This document shows positions 36,230 through 51,084 of a stretch of DNA of 64,000 bases, piece by piece. Within the stretch, counting starts at the first letter, position 1. Every line of letters starts with the position of its first letter. The position numbers and the translations under genes are program-made. Under the pieces are notes generated by a model that was not told the DNA's origin, did no database searches, and saw nothing but the letters and a program-made list of their open reading frames with translations. The stretch is from Cristatella mucedo. Taxonomy: Eukaryota > Bryozoa > Phylactolaemata > Cristatellidae. The DNA lies in the NCBI GenBank assembly GCA_009760855.2, contig WPIO01000027.1, positions 2,660,501-2,724,500 on the forward strand. Direction: 5' to 3'.

Positions 36230-36840
36230 AAATTCGCATGTCAGTGAGAGCCCATCTGGATTATTGCACTAATTCTTTTTATTCAGAACTCCCGGCTTGT
36301 GCCTTTAAACGTCTGCAACTGGTCCAAAACTCAGCTGTTCCTCTGCTCTGTCGTCAACAGCATAGCTGTTACATCACTCCGTTTCTGTCTGTGCGTCACC
36401 GACTCCCTTTCAAGCATCAAATAGACTTCACGATTTGTAGTCTGGCTTATTGGTCACTTTAGTGTCTAGTACCACTCTCTATCCGACCGTCTTGCTACTC
36501 CAGTGTGCTCTTGCTCCACCTGCTCCTCAGCATATAGCCATCTTTACATCCCTCGAACTAAATATAAATCTTTTAATAATCAAAGCTTCAACTTGTATGC
36601 ACCAGCAGTCTCGAACTTGCTTCTGGGTATCGTCACTATCTGCAATTCCCTTGAATCATTAAGATATCAGCTCAATATGCACATGTTCCAGTCAGCTTTT
36701 CCTACTCCCTGGTGAACTTGCCTTTTTTTGTTTTGTTGTGATTTGTGTGTATAGCTGTATATGATTCAGAGCTTCTTAAGGGGTCTTACTAATCAGTTGC
36801 GATGGGTGTCTTATATATATATATAATAAGAGCAGCATAA
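36230..36840 (+). mobile_element. LINE fragment (third family, Rex1/CR1-like C-terminus)
   Basis: The plus-strand frame reads RAHLDYCTNSFYSELPACAF then KRLQLVQNSAV, followed by HSCYITPFLSVRHRLPFKHQ and IDFTICSLAYWS. This is the classical post-polymerase block ('S-R-L-D-Y-C-N-S-L ... R-L-Q-x-V-Q-N-x-A-A-R ... P-V-x-x-R-I-x-F-K'). It then continues in shifted frames to about 36720. A TA-rich stretch ends the copy. Its 3' end differs from LINE-A and LINE-B. Confidence 0.8.
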
Positions 36841-37439
36841 TTTGTTCATTCAAGTCTTTTGATTTCCCCATCGTCGGAGGCTAGGAATGGATCAGGGGAT
36901 CTGCTTATATTTTTGAACGCCAGTGTCAAGTCACGATTTCATAAACATTATGTGATCTCGCAAGCATTTGCTCTCGATTACAACTGGAGCACTGGTTAAA
37001 AACCTCTAGGATTTGGACTCATCACCTCTTTGGATTTTGGGGCCATGAGATGCTGCGCTAGTGAAATGCCTGCATCGTTGATGGGGCTGTTTTAAAACGG
37101 ACTGAAGATCTGCCGGGTGGGATGATTAAAGCAAAAACAAAAGCTCAATCTTTGACAAACGCTTCGTCGACAAAAGGAGTGCCACCTCCAACAGGGAACG
37201 CCCTGCAATGTCGGCATGTCAGTGGAGGCAATGGCAGCAGAAGACATAACGCACAGTATGGTGCATTCTCTTAGCAAAGTCTCAGCTGCCTTTCGGAAGC
37301 TACAAAGTAAACTACGCGATATCAGTGTAATTGTGTTGAACCGTGCTCCTAATTGGTTGTGGCATACCGATGCTAACTATGTCGGTCCTAATGAAGGCTT
37401 CTGGTGTTCGGATTGTATTAGTATTTTGCATTGATAATG
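36841..37439. other. Intron; no feature seen
   Basis: Short opposing frames only, with no homology or splice context. Confidence 0.5.
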
Positions 37440-38420
37440 ATGTTGTCAAGTCTTTAGTATAGTGCCCTTAGAGAACCCAATCTCTATCTTGTTGCTATCC
37501 AGCTAAATGTTAGAAAAGCAGTTACCAAAAGTTAATGAAAAGCATAGTATCGTGCTTAGACTTGAATGTAAAAGCTCACAAGCATCATGCTTGGACAAAC
37601 ATGCAAAGGCCCACAAGAAGACACTTGGTCCTGCCAGTTAGTAGGACCTCTGGTTAGTAAAATGCACTGAAAATATGCACAGGGAAGCACTCAAAGCACA
37701 CAGGCAAAAGACAAGTTCTCTGGGATGCAGGGAAATTTAAGTGGAACAGATTCATTTTTAGCTGAGAATTTAAACGATGCAAAGTCACTGCAGTTGGTGA
37801 TTGAAACCAGAAGCAAGTTCCAGACTTTTAGTGCATTTGAACCTATCACAAGAAGATTTCAACTTTAAGCCAGGAAAGGCAAGACGACAGTGAGACGAGA
37901 AGCAGGCTGTGTGAGAGCAAACTGGAGGAGCAGGCTGAGCTAGAGCATAGTGGAGGAGCAAGGAGGCCAGATCGCCTTGGATAGCAGTAGAGTCTGTGGG
38001 CTTGAGTCCTGTTTAATGCGCCCTGATAGGTATTAAGTTCTCTTAAGGTGCTATACAAATGAATTATATAGGCAGGCTGGTGCAAACGAGTGAATCAACA
38101 TGTAAGCCTGATAGAGGATCTTTTGAAGTCGATTCCATGCATGATATGGAGCCAGTGAAGCTCAGATAAAAGTGGTGTGATGTGGCAGCTAGGTCGCCGA
38201 CGACAGACCAGACAAGCTGCTGTGTTTTGCCTCAGGTGCATTTTATTAAGAGCGCAGGCCAGGAGTCGTGACTAAAGGAAAGTGCAGTAATCTAGACTAG
38301 ATGTCATATATGATGGTAACTAGTTTGGCTGTCGTACTCTTGTCTAAGCAGGAATCTTTTTGTCAATGCTAATCAGCCGAAAGCAGTGACTCCGACACAA
38401 TGATGACATTGGGACATTGG
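37440..38420 (-). mobile_element. Diverged LINE-A-like fragment, reverse strand
   Basis: TTTAGTATAGTGCCCTTAGA at 37453 is a reversed LINE-A-type tail. GATTCATTTTTAGCTGAGAA and CAGAAGCAAGTTCCAGACTT match the reversed 'FKxxLKTHLF' and 'AWNSLP' regions of other copies. 38100-38330 resembles the reversed region further upstream (compare 46440-46700). Divergence is high and no frame survives. Confidence 0.65.
37982..38070 (+). repeat. SINE-B 3' half, plus strand, nested in the LINE fragment
   Basis: GTGGGCTTGAGTCCTGTTTA, GCCCTGATAGGTATTAAGTT and CTCTTAAGGTGCTATACAAA, TGAATTA match the SINE-B B-box region, body and tail. Confidence 0.75.
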
Positions 38421-39892
38421 ATAGGACTACCACCTGATTTGGCACATACTGAGTGTGTAGATATTATTATCTCTAGAGGTTTGGAAAATGCCAGCCTATG
38501 GTTACAAAGGCATCATTGAGAAATGTATGCAGCTGGCGGTGAATTAGACCAGTTTTATTGAGAATTGTTTTTTGTCTACTGTGTGCTGATTAACCCATGT
38601 GGAGAAGGAGCCCTTGCCCACCCACTCATCGGACCGACCCGGATGTTGCACGGTGGCCTGTGGCAGGAGGCAAACCGCCTGGCATGCCCCTTTACCTGTT
38701 CTTATGATTGGCAGCTCTGGGAAAGGTTAAGGTTGGGCCCTTCTTGATGTAATCCTGGACATGGCACATGGCATGTGGTAAGTGCAAACGGCTCAACACA
38801 CGTGCCAGTTGACAAGACACCATCGGTCCTTCGAAAATAGGTGCGATGCCTTCTATGAAGCCGGCCTTGCTTATAGCTGCAGATTCACCTTGAACGTCTC
38901 CAACCAGGCCGGAAAAACGCAGGGAGTGATATGGAACGTTTGCGCCAGGTCCTTGCGCGAGTCTCTTCCTATTTTAGACTGACTTAAATATTGAATAGAG
39001 ACACTTGCACTTTATCCCCTGGTCGTATTTTCTTTTTGTAATATTACTGCTTTTACAGCCCCCCCCTGGTCGGTGGCAGGACAGGTCATCAACAATTGAC
39101 TGTGTCGTTGACGTTTGCTTTTATTCTTGTTTGCATCACTTGGCCCAATCGTCCTGCAACTGTTTATAGAGTGCACACATATGCTGACTCCTGCAAAGCC
39201 TTGCAACTGCACTACGACTACCATTTGCCTTCCATATGTCTATGACCAGATTTGGGTGTAAGTGGGTTGCTTCTATTAGGTATCAGGTTTTGAAGCGGTT
39301 TAACCTTATGCAACTGTCATTGAATCCTTCCTTGTTTAGCCATGGTGTGGTTCAATGAATACAAGTGATCATGCTGTGCACTTTAAAGGGAGAGACCCGA
39401 TAAATTGCTTGGAATAGGTCTACAGCTTCATGGGAGTATGTGCTGTATCTACTTGGCTCGCAAGATTTGACAGCTATTCTAGCGCTAAGTAGTTTAGTGC
39501 TGCAGCATGAGGCTTGCACTTGGCATAGAGCAGTTGTGACCTGTGTACTATTTGCCCCGAAACATTGAAGCCTGGGGGTGGGCTGGGCTGGTAGCATTCT
39601 CTTCCGAGTCCTTCATCAAGAGTTGTGTTATTGCCCACTGCAAGCAGATGCGGTAGTCCGTTAGATTCTTTAGCCGCTGCATGAATGAAGCTTTTTATTA
39701 AGCTTACCTCTGTCTCTTTTTGCATTTTTACCTGGTTCTCGGGTATAAGTTGCAAGCAGGCAGTTAAAGGGCTGAGGGTCTGTACAAAATGGATGTTCCA
39801 GCCACCGGCTGTCTGCTTGACATGCGAACACGATTACAGAGCTGCTTTTGATTGATTGAAAAATTAAAGACCTTCTCGAGGCAAGGGTGAGT
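38421..39892. other. Intron; no feature seen
   Basis: No exon or known repeat recognised. Frames on the two strands (38565-38982 plus, 39012-39755 minus) have no domain or splice support. Confidence 0.5.
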
Positions 39893-39973
39893 AGAGGAGA
39901 GGAGAGGAGGGAAGAGAGAGGAGAGAGTGAGTAGGAGGGAGAGAGAGAGAGAGAGAGCGAGAGAGAGAAAGCA

Positions 39974-40004
<31 letters not shown>

Positions 40005-40085
40005 GACAGGGAGAGAGGGAGGGAGGGAGGAAGAGAGAGAGGGAGGGTAAGAGAGAGGGAGAGAGGGAGGGAGGGAGAGAGGAAC
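39893..40085 (+). repeat. Imperfect (GA)n / (GGGA)n tract
   Basis: Purine-only sequence for most of its length, with GAGG, GAAAG and GGGAGGGA units. Confidence 0.95.
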
Positions 40086-41584
40086 AGAGCAAGAGCAAGA
40101 GCTGGAGAAAGTAAAGAAGGAAGGCATGGTTGTTAATCATTGGAGTGAGGGAGGATTGTGAAGGGGAGCAGAGGGGAGGGGGAGAAGAATGAAAGCAGTG
40201 CCTAGTTATGAAGCTGGAGTGGATGTGGTGAAGGCAGCTGAAAGGAAGTTAAGTAGGGCTAGAGGAGGGAGCTAAGGTGGGTAGGTAAGCGTGCGAAGGA
40301 AATCCAAGAGCTTTCTTTTTTGCCTAGCCTGTCGGAAGCATGCATTAACAATGCTGTGTACATTTGCTTTGTTTGACCCTTGTTAGCCAACTCGAGGACC
40401 AATGCAGAAGCAAAACTGTAGCGAAGGAGGCCCGTTGTGCTGTAGTGCTGCCAGCACGTTTGTTCTTGCTGCCCCAGTTGTTCATAGCTGCAGCATCAGC
40501 CGAGCATGCTGCAGCTAGTGTCAGAGATAGTTAGCAGGTATGAAGCTGCCGAACCTCAGACTCTGTACAAAAAAGAGGTGCTGGGAATTGTAAAAAAAAG
40601 AATTGCTGGGATTGTTCGAGTGGCGATTGCCAATGCTTCCTGTTGCTGCAACCACTGTATGCACCACTTACGTCATTTGTGTGCGAGGTCCAGGTTCTAT
40701 TGAGCAGTTGCATGCAGTACGTGTCTGCTTATAGATCTTGCATGCTGTGCTCCTGCACAGCGCTCGCCTTAGGTATCTGGATGATGTGAAGCAGCTGTGT
40801 CTGCGATGCCGCTATGGCGCCGCAGACAATACTGGCAATGCACGACCTGCTTTCTTTTTGCACTCCCCTCGTGCTGCTAAACCCTCTGTGACCTTGCTGT
40901 CACAGCAAGCATGAGCAGCAGCAGTGCTTGGCAGACTGTCACTGAGTCGCACGACTGATCGCACTAAGCAAAGCCAAAGACTCAAAATCGAGTTTCTGTT
41001 TTAATTCATGGCTTTAGCTCCTCTTTGGTTTCGTCGGCATCTATTTCTTGTAACTTTTATTTACACTTTAAGAGTAGCTTTGATTACACTTTTTGCCTCG
41101 ACCGTTCTTCCCATCGTTGTTCATTCTCTTACATGCTAAGGTGGCCATTATTACCACTGTACCGAGAGACGACCAACCATACTGACCGACTGAGCAGTAG
41201 GCCACCAGACCGATCCCATCATGACTAGAACTTGATGGCTTGCCTTGAAACAGTCTCAGTGGCCAAAAACGTGGATACTTAGAGCTATGCAGGCCATTCG
41301 TCTGCACTCAATGCCTTCAATCGTTTGCAGCCATTGCTGAGGTGTTTTGCCGTTCTGGTTGCTAGTCGCAGCAGATTTCAGAAACAGAAATGTCAATACC
41401 ACACGCACGCCTAGCCTTCGTAAAAACCCACCGTATGCCTGCCGAGTCCAGGGTCCTGCTGCTGCCCATAGGCAGTGCGTGCAGCGACTTCAACTCTGGC
41501 AATGTGCATACTCTGTTGGCGATGCGTGGCAGCCATATTTCGAGTAGTTCGGGCACGAGCTTGTGTGGATGTGGTGCTTTTCAG
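40086..41584. other. Intron end; no exon supported
   Basis: The frame at 40506-40703 looks superficially protein-like but lacks a usable acceptor and donor. 41390-41580 is open in several frames immediately before the acceptor of the next exon. Confidence 0.45.
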
Positions 41585-41760
41585 GCTCTGCGCCCAAGCG
41601 AGAAAGTGCCGGCACTCAGATGGTCGGGGCACCTACTCACAGGCGACATGTCGAAGCGCATCCCCATCCGTTGGCCGAGGCTGACAAGCAGGATCCGGGT
41701 GGAACTGCAGCTGCTGCAGCAGCAGCCGACGACGACGAGGAGGAGCGACTGCGACGTAAT
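41585..41760 (+). CDS. Exon of the smoothelin/Ig-type gene: low-complexity linker with acidic end
   Basis: The acceptor GGTGCTTTTCAG (AG at 41583-41584) and donor CGTAAT|GTAAGG (GT at 41761) bound a 176-base exon. It enters in phase 1 and leaves in phase 0. The frame begins SAPKRESAGTQMVGAPTH, is histidine/proline-rich in the middle, and ends with seven alanines, DDDEEE and RLRRN. The composition (A, D, E, R, H, P) is that of a disordered linker with a short charged helix. Phase 1 fits the preferred donor of the exon at 29601. No domain is recognised. The call rests on two good splice sites, phase and coding-like composition. Confidence 0.6.
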
Positions 41761-42084
41761 GTAAGGCCTCTTTGGCAGTTGCCTTTGGTGGGCACGCACT
41801 TCCTGCTGCTCTGATAAGAGTGCCAGCGGTCGTTAAGAGAGCACCAAAACGTCGTACTCGTGTGTGTTTCGTCAGCCGTTTGTCATCGCCTCTCTGAATG
41901 CATTCCGATAGCTGGCTGGCGGCGCTCGACGAAAGAGCGCTGCCAGCCGTCAGTGGTGCTCGTGGTGTCGGTCGCCGGCATGCTGCTCACTTCAGGCTGG
42001 AGACTGAGCAATGAGCCGGCCTCCTCCTCTGTCCATGATGCTGGTCTTGAAAGGTCGGACAGAAGTATGGAGTCGCCTTCGTGG

Positions 42085-45100
<3,016 letters not shown>

Positions 45101-45158
<58 letters not shown>
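45101..45158 (+). repeat. (TA)n microsatellite
   Basis: Uninterrupted AT/TA dinucleotides, about 28 units. Confidence 0.98.
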
Positions 45159-45160
<2 letters not shown>

Positions 45161-45944
45161 TGCAATTCCATAACGTTTCTGGAGCACAGAAAAGGTATGG
45201 GGGTTAAGCGAGTAGGGAATTATTAAATTATTAAATTATTAATTATTATTAAATATCAAGTATCAAATTATTAAAATGCTGGTGCCATACATCTGCTGTA
45301 CTCCGACTGCCAAGTTAGGAATATCAGTTCCTGACTTATAATGACGAGGAACCGGTTATGTCACTAGCTAAGTTTTGACGGCGTAAAAGCCCAAGTCATG
45401 TAACAGTCAGGCAGCTGTGCTCCAGGCTTCGAGCCACTCAGCTGAGTTGTACTCAGGGTGTTAAGCGAGAGCGCTTGTATGATATGGCTGGTGCTCTGCG
45501 TCCCTCCGTTGCTCTCACGTAGGCTGCTTAACTATTTGACGTTGGGCGTTGACTTGTTATATCAAAATATGGGCGCTATTCATTCCCGCCACGCTCTGTT
45601 ACCGTCAGCATACCTGCATGTATTTGTGACCCACCTGCAAGTTGTCAGCTGTGCCTCAGGGCTCAGGGCTTTACCGAAGTTTGCTACTGTTTTTCGGTTG
45701 AAGGAGAAGGCCCCTTACAAGCTGCACCTCTTCTGCCTGCAGACTCTACCCAGAAACCGCTGCAACATGCAGTGTAGACCTTCTAGTTCAGCTATGCCAA
45801 TGAAGATCCTACATATTATTAAATCTACTTTCGTATCTGTATGTTTACACGTTTTACCTGGTTATACAACTTCATATTCGAAACATTCCTAAAAAAACTG
45901 TACCAAAACTGAGCACTTAAGTTCGAATGAGCATGGCATTTCTA
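45159..45944. other. Intron; no feature seen
   Basis: A 144-codon plus-strand frame at 45458-45892 has no recognisable domain and no fitting splice sites. An ATTAAATT-rich patch lies at 45222-45275. Confidence 0.45.
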
Positions 45945-47480
45945 TAACAACAACAATAATAATAATAATAATACACTTGATAAAGCGCCCCCAAAGAACT
46001 CAATCTCTTTTTAAGTGATTTACATTTGCTGCAAAGGAAACGCGATCGAATGGTGAGTGGTATAATGTTTGATTAACAAGAAGAATAACATGGTTAGGAG
46101 TGACATGCACAGGGTCAGCATGCAAGTGTGGTTAGTGGCAGCATGTAACAGCATCAGCACGCATAAGCACGTGAAGGACGAATCACAGGGACCCACTAAA
46201 TTCTGTCATAAATAGATGCATTTTTAATTTCTTTTTAAATGTGGTCAAGTAAGGAGATGTGACGGAAGTCGGGAGTAAGTTCCAGGCTTTGAGAGCATGC
46301 GAACTAAATGCACGGTCTCCAAAAGATTTGAGGTTTGTACGAGGTTTTGGCAAACTGTTGGATTCCGAAAAGTGGGTGGTTCGATGCTTGGCCTTGTGGG
46401 GGAGTAGATCTGAGAGATAGGCTGGAGCCAAAGAATGAAGGAACTTAAAATGAGTGACAAAACCTTGAAGTCGATGCGTTGCTTGCCGGGTAGCCAGTGC
46501 AGGTCGGCGAGAATTGGTATGATGTAGCAACTGCGATGCTCACGACAGACAAGCCTAGCTGCAGAGATTTAGACCAGTTATAAGTAAGTGCCTGATTGCA
46601 CATGGCGGTAGACAAGCAAGCAGTGAGTTGCAGAAGTCAAGACAGGATGTCACGAATGCACGGACCAACTTAGACGTGGTATCCTTGTCTAAACGAGCCC
46701 AAGTTTTTGTAATGTTATGTAGCTGAAAGTAGGCAGACTTGATTGTGGAGCTGACGTGGTCGTCAACCGAAAGGCCACTTCGGAACATGACACCTAGATT
46801 TCGTGCAGATTCAACAGGAGATATGCTTGCAGAGCCGATTTTAGGCGTTAACCTTTCTAATTTCTGAATCACACTTGGTTTGGCCTTAATTGTACGTTGG
46901 TTTTATAGTCATTCAATTCGAGAAAGTTGGCTGCCATCCATGTGTGGATGTCACCAATACATGCAACAAGGGAGTTGGAGAGAATTCGACGTGCTGGAGG
47001 GTGGGTAGGGATCAAAGCAAAGGTGCAACTGAGTGTCATCGGCATAGGAGTGAAAGCCTAGATTGTGCTTGGCAATCACATCGGCAAGAGGGAGAGTATA
47101 AACCGTGGAAAGAACATGACCAAGCACGGAGCCCTGAGGTTACCCATATTTCAGAGGTACCTTGGATGATCTTTGTCCATTCACTTCAATATTCTGGATT
47201 GTCTTACTGAGATATGGCCTGAACAATTGCAGAGCAGTGACAGTGATGCCCAGGCGAGATGAGAGGCGCTTAAAAAGAACTTTGTGATCGATAGAATCAA
47301 AAGCTGTCGAAAGATCGAGCAAAACAAGCAGAGATACTCTACCAAAGTCTGCATTCCTATATAGGACGTTGTATACCCGAAGCAATGCTGACTCTGTGTC
47401 GTGATTAGCTCTAAAGCCAGACTGGAGCTTACTAGCAAGGTTTGAAATTTCAATATATGAGTTCAAATAGCCTATAATTT
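45945..47480 (-). mobile_element. LINE-A element, longest copy, 5'-truncated and inactive
   Basis: Read on the minus strand it shows motif A (LLVLLDLSTAFDSIDH, in 47140-47466) and PQGSVLG (about 47119-47139). The catalytic YADDTQ follows at 47029-47046, then the post-polymerase block with LNVMFRSGL/SVDDHVSSTIKSAYFQL (46555-46872). The C-terminus with FGDRAFSSHALKAWNLLP is at 46183-46530, followed by the 3' UTR, the terminal hairpin and an ATT-repeat tail at the left edge. The order is that of a CR1/Jockey-group ORF2. Frameshifts and stops separate the blocks, and the endonuclease and ORF1 are missing. Confidence 0.93.
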
Positions 47481-47865
47481 TGCAGCTCTCTACGTGAGTT
47501 TATTTTGTTGGCTTAACGGCAAGATGGTAAGTTTCTTTACATATTGGCTCACCAGATGTACATACAAGCAGTGCATTCGAACCATGTTGTGTCATACTTG
47601 TCCGGCAAATTTCGAGTTTTTCTGTCAGAGCCAATGTAATACCCTAATCGAGTATCCAACCCCCCTGCCGAACATGCCAGCGCTTGGTGTTAGATTTATG
47701 CAAGTTAATACTCATGCATTGTAGCAGGATTTCATTTATTGTTGCCCTGCAACTATCATTACTTATTTGATTTTACTTATTTACCTCACTTATTTTAGTG
47801 CTTTTTCGGTGCTGTAATTCACCGACTCAGGGGAGAAAAAAGCCCAAGTATATTCAGCTGAAGAT
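47481..47865. other. Intron; no feature seen
   Basis: Between the two inverted LINE-A copies. Short frames only. Confidence 0.5.
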
Positions 47866-47873
47866 TATGTATG

Positions 47874-47912
<39 letters not shown>
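47866..47912 (+). repeat. (TA)n microsatellite with GTAT start
   Basis: Three GTAT units are followed by pure AT dinucleotides. Confidence 0.96.
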
Positions 47913-47915
<3 letters not shown>

Positions 47916-48099
47916 TGTATATATACTATCCAGATCGAAGAAGTTATCCCGGTTCAAATATGCCTTCGAAGTAGTTTTTGAGCTTTGTTCAGACAAATGA
48001 CTATAATTAAAACTTGGGATTTCACTTTTAGCACGTTTGTCTTTTAAAAGGCACCCTAAACAATCTGTCGATTTGTGTCCTATTGTCAGCTTCAAAGCA

Positions 48100-48867
48100 T
48101 CTCGTTGTGTAATGTCAAGCAAACTGAGAGGGAAATAAAGATCCCACTTCTCGCCGACCTGCACTGGCTACTAGTGAGGCAACGGATTGACTTCAAGGTT
48201 TTGTCGCTCACTTTTAGGTCTCTTCATTCTATGGCTCCAGCCTATCTTTCAGATATACTACCCCATCAGGCCAAGCATCGTACCACCCGCTTTTCGGAAT
48301 CCAACAGTCTGGAAATACCTCGTACAAACCTTGAATCCTTTGGAGACCGTGCATTCAGCTCGTATGCTCCCAAAGCCTGGAACTCCCTCCCGACCTGTGT
48401 CAGAACATCCCATGACCTGACCACATTTAAAAGAAAGTTAATAACACACCTATTTAGGACAGCATTTAGTGGGTCCCTGTGATTCGTCCTTGATGTGATT
48501 ATGCGTGCTGACACTGTGCATGCTGCCACTAACCACATTTGCATGCTGACCCTGTGCATGTCACCCCTAACCATATTTTCACGACCTCGGTCCCGAGGTC
48601 GTGGGTTCGATTCCTGCGGTTGGCGATCCTTTGTCACCACTGCAAGCAGTAGTGATAGCCGTAAAGGCTCTTCTGTCGCTATACAAAAAGAGGCTGTTTA
48701 ATCAGCTAGGATTTATTTATTTATTATTCATTTTGTTTGTTTTTCAAGCATGATTTTACTTACTATTCAATTGCATATCACTTTGCAGCAAATGTAAAGC
48801 GCCTAGAAAGAGATTAAGTTCTCTGAGGGCGCTTTATCAAGTGCAATATTATTATTATTATTATTAA
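48100..48867 (+). mobile_element. LINE-A fragment, plus strand, with nested SINE
   Basis: The plus-strand frame 48075-48482 reads LADLHWLLVRQRIDFKVLSL, MAPAYLSDILPHQAKHRTTR and FGDRAFSSYAPKAWNSLPTC, ending THLFRTAFSGSL with the natural stop. The 3' UTR follows, is interrupted by a SINE-A, then resumes (TTTTCAAGCATG ... CTTTGCAGCAAATG). It ends in a hairpin with perfect 9-bp outer stem (TAAAGCGCC at 48795-48803, GGCGCTTTA at 48828-48836) and ATT repeats. This is the most intact LINE-A 3' end here and looks relatively young. Confidence 0.93.
48583..48730 (+). repeat. SINE-A copy nested in LINE-A
   Basis: ACGACCTCGGTCCCGAGGTC, GTGGGTTCGATTCCTGCGGT (B box), GTGATAGCCGTAAAGGCTCT and GCTATACAAAAAGAGGCTGT end in a TTTATTTATTTATT tail. 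The A-box end of the head is missing, so it is 5'-truncated. It is among the best-preserved bodies, hence a late insertion. Confidence 0.9.
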
Positions 48868-49164
48868 AGAGATCTTTGCCAATCTTCCCACTTAGCAGCT
48901 TTTTTTCTCAAGTCCCATTGCTGTTAAAGGTCTTCTTTAGCGATTTTCGCTTTGCAAGAACTATAATTAGCTTATGGGGCTTTCGGGCTTTGAATTTTTT
49001 TGTGGGCTGGGCTGGGCAAGCTTGAGCTTCTCCAAGCAAAAGGAGACGTACTGCCTTGAGGGCAGCACTCTCTACAAATTTATTTTGTATTCGAGCATCA
49101 ATTTTGGAAAGGCCTGCAATGCTGTGTTTACTTCTTAAAGGAGGCTTAGGGCCTGGAGAATATT

Positions 49165-49245
49165 CTCGAGCCTGTCCTACTAGCCACACTATGTCCACCA
49201 CCTGTACTACTAGCCACACTTCCAGCCACCGTCCTACTAGCCACA
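49165..49245 (+). repeat. Small tandem repeat of CCTACTAGCCACAC-like units
   Basis: Three imperfect copies of (T/C)CTACTAGCCACAC occur, separated by CTTCCAGCCACCG-like spacers. It is open in one frame on each strand but has no splice support. Confidence 0.75.
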
Positions 49246-49314
49246 CCGTGCTCTTGGATTGCATAGAAGCCATAACAATTATGAGCCATTTGTATAAAAC
49301 CCGCGGAGAACTTA

Positions 49315-49445
49315 TATAATTCACTAGTATAGCACCCTAAGCGAACTTACTCTCTATCCAGGCACTTTACATTAGCCGAAGGGCTGGAAACCCACGATCT
49401 TAGTCCTTAAGGGCGAGCATCTAACCTGTTGACCAAACCAGGGCA
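49315..49445 (-). repeat. SINE-B copy, reverse strand
   Basis: AATTCACTAGTATAGCACCC, ACTCTCTATCCAGGCACTTT, GGAAACCCACGATCTTAGTC and CTAACCTGTTGACCAAACCA show the reversed tail, body, B-box and A-box regions. Confidence 0.8.
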
Positions 49446-49584
49446 GCAATGAAACACTTACATTTACAGAGACCAGAAGGCACGCAGCTGCTTTGCTGCT
49501 GTTGCATTGCAGGCAGTAGTCGCCTAAAAGTTGCTGCCTTTTGCAAGCAAGCTGCCAGAAGCCGATTGAGCTTCGAGTGCGCTA

Positions 49585-49660
49585 AAGAAAACTCTCGGTG
49601 CAAAACACCTACTTAGTCTCTGTGACTTTGTAGAGTTACATCCGGAGATAGATTACATTC
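49585..49660 (+). mobile_element. Solo LINE-B 3' end, plus strand
   Basis: TCTGTGACTTTGTAGAGTTA, CATCCGGAGATAGATTACAT matches the LINE-B terminus seen reversed at 31764 and 5088. Confidence 0.7.
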
Positions 49661-51084
49661 CTATTGTGCTAGCTTACTAAGTGGGATCTGAGGTTATCAG
49701 GAGAGCAATCATGAATGCATAACTGAGGCCAACCAACCTGTTTTTATCATTTGGCAGCGGACGCGGTCTCCAATTGATCGCTATAAGAGCAATACACAGG
49801 CACAAGCAAGCCCGGCCGACCCTCAGCGGCTTTGCACCACTTCCAGCACTCCAAAAATTTCTCAAAATAGCATCAAATTTTGCACTTGCGATGTAGTAAC
49901 AAATCGGCATATATCGGCTTGTCTCAAATGGTGTACAGCCTTTATTGGTTACAGACGTTCCACAAGGTCTAAGCTCAGGACACATCGAACCGACTTTTAA
50001 TTGCCTATACAAAACTGAAGTTTCCTTGCTGTTGGAATGTGCAAGTGCAGTGGGCAATGCGTTCTGCTTCCGGTATCGCTGCCTTCACCACCTTCTGCTC
50101 CCATCCTGTACCAATGAGGACCTTTTTTTTATTGTATGGGTGGACTGTACCCTAATCCTGGCAACTAGGCAATGCTGGAATGAGGCCATTCTGGGCGGCT
50201 AAGGCTATAGCTATGATATCTGAAAAGGAAATTTGCTGAAATCAATCGTGAGGCTTCGACTTGAATGGCTGAATCACTGGAATATTTTCTGTCGTCCTGG
50301 AGTCGGTATCAACCATAGAGCAATGAGGAATAAAAACAGCATTCGTGATGCCGTAGTGTAACCATGCTGTGGAATGGCTGGCTATAGCTGTGATTTGAGT
50401 TTTTGCTGTTCGAATTATTGAGTTATTATTGTGGGTTTTTGCTATGCAGACTGTGAGCATGTGGGCAGCTTCATTGCACAGGACCTAATGGTGATGAGAG
50501 CAGATATGCTTAATGAAAGCCTCAATCACTAGCTGCTATTAGAAAAGCATCTCCGATGTCCGATGAAGCTGTCTTCCAACATATCCCACCCAACGCATCT
50601 CATCGAACACATCCTGAGTTGTCCAAGGCCTTTTAGCGTGTTGAGATGTGGTTTTGCTGAGGGGGTGGGATGTGAGTGCTGAGTTATTGCATATTTACCC
50701 GTCGTAGATGACAGTCTAGGAACCGTGCTGCTGCTAAGGGCAGTCGATGCTGAGCTGGGAAATGTATACGGTTGCCAAGCTTATTTGGTTGATGTAAAAA
50801 TAAGCCTGTTGCACTTTTCACGCTCATTTCAGCGATGCCCAGGTTAGGTGAAACATTAGCCAATGCGGTTATAGCAGAATGGCCGGTTTCAGGATGTCTC
50901 GACTCACCTCGAGCATCGTGAACATTTTCTTTCGGCTTGTGTGTGTGTGTGTGTGTGTGAACTCTTGACATTGAGATTGAGTTGTCGAGACTTCGAGAAA
51001 ATTTGTGCCAAGAACCACTACTAGATGCCAAAAGGAGGTGTGAATTGTGGGTAGTTGAACGAAGAAAGAACGAAGAAGTTCCAA
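49661..51084. other. Intron; no exon supported
   Basis: Opposing frames at 49677-50202 and 50684-51084 have no recognised domains. The only structure is a short GT tract at 50939-50959. Confidence 0.5.

Noticed and set aside
45101-45158. TATA-type promoter
   Set aside because: It is a simple (TA)n microsatellite with no exon or start site nearby.
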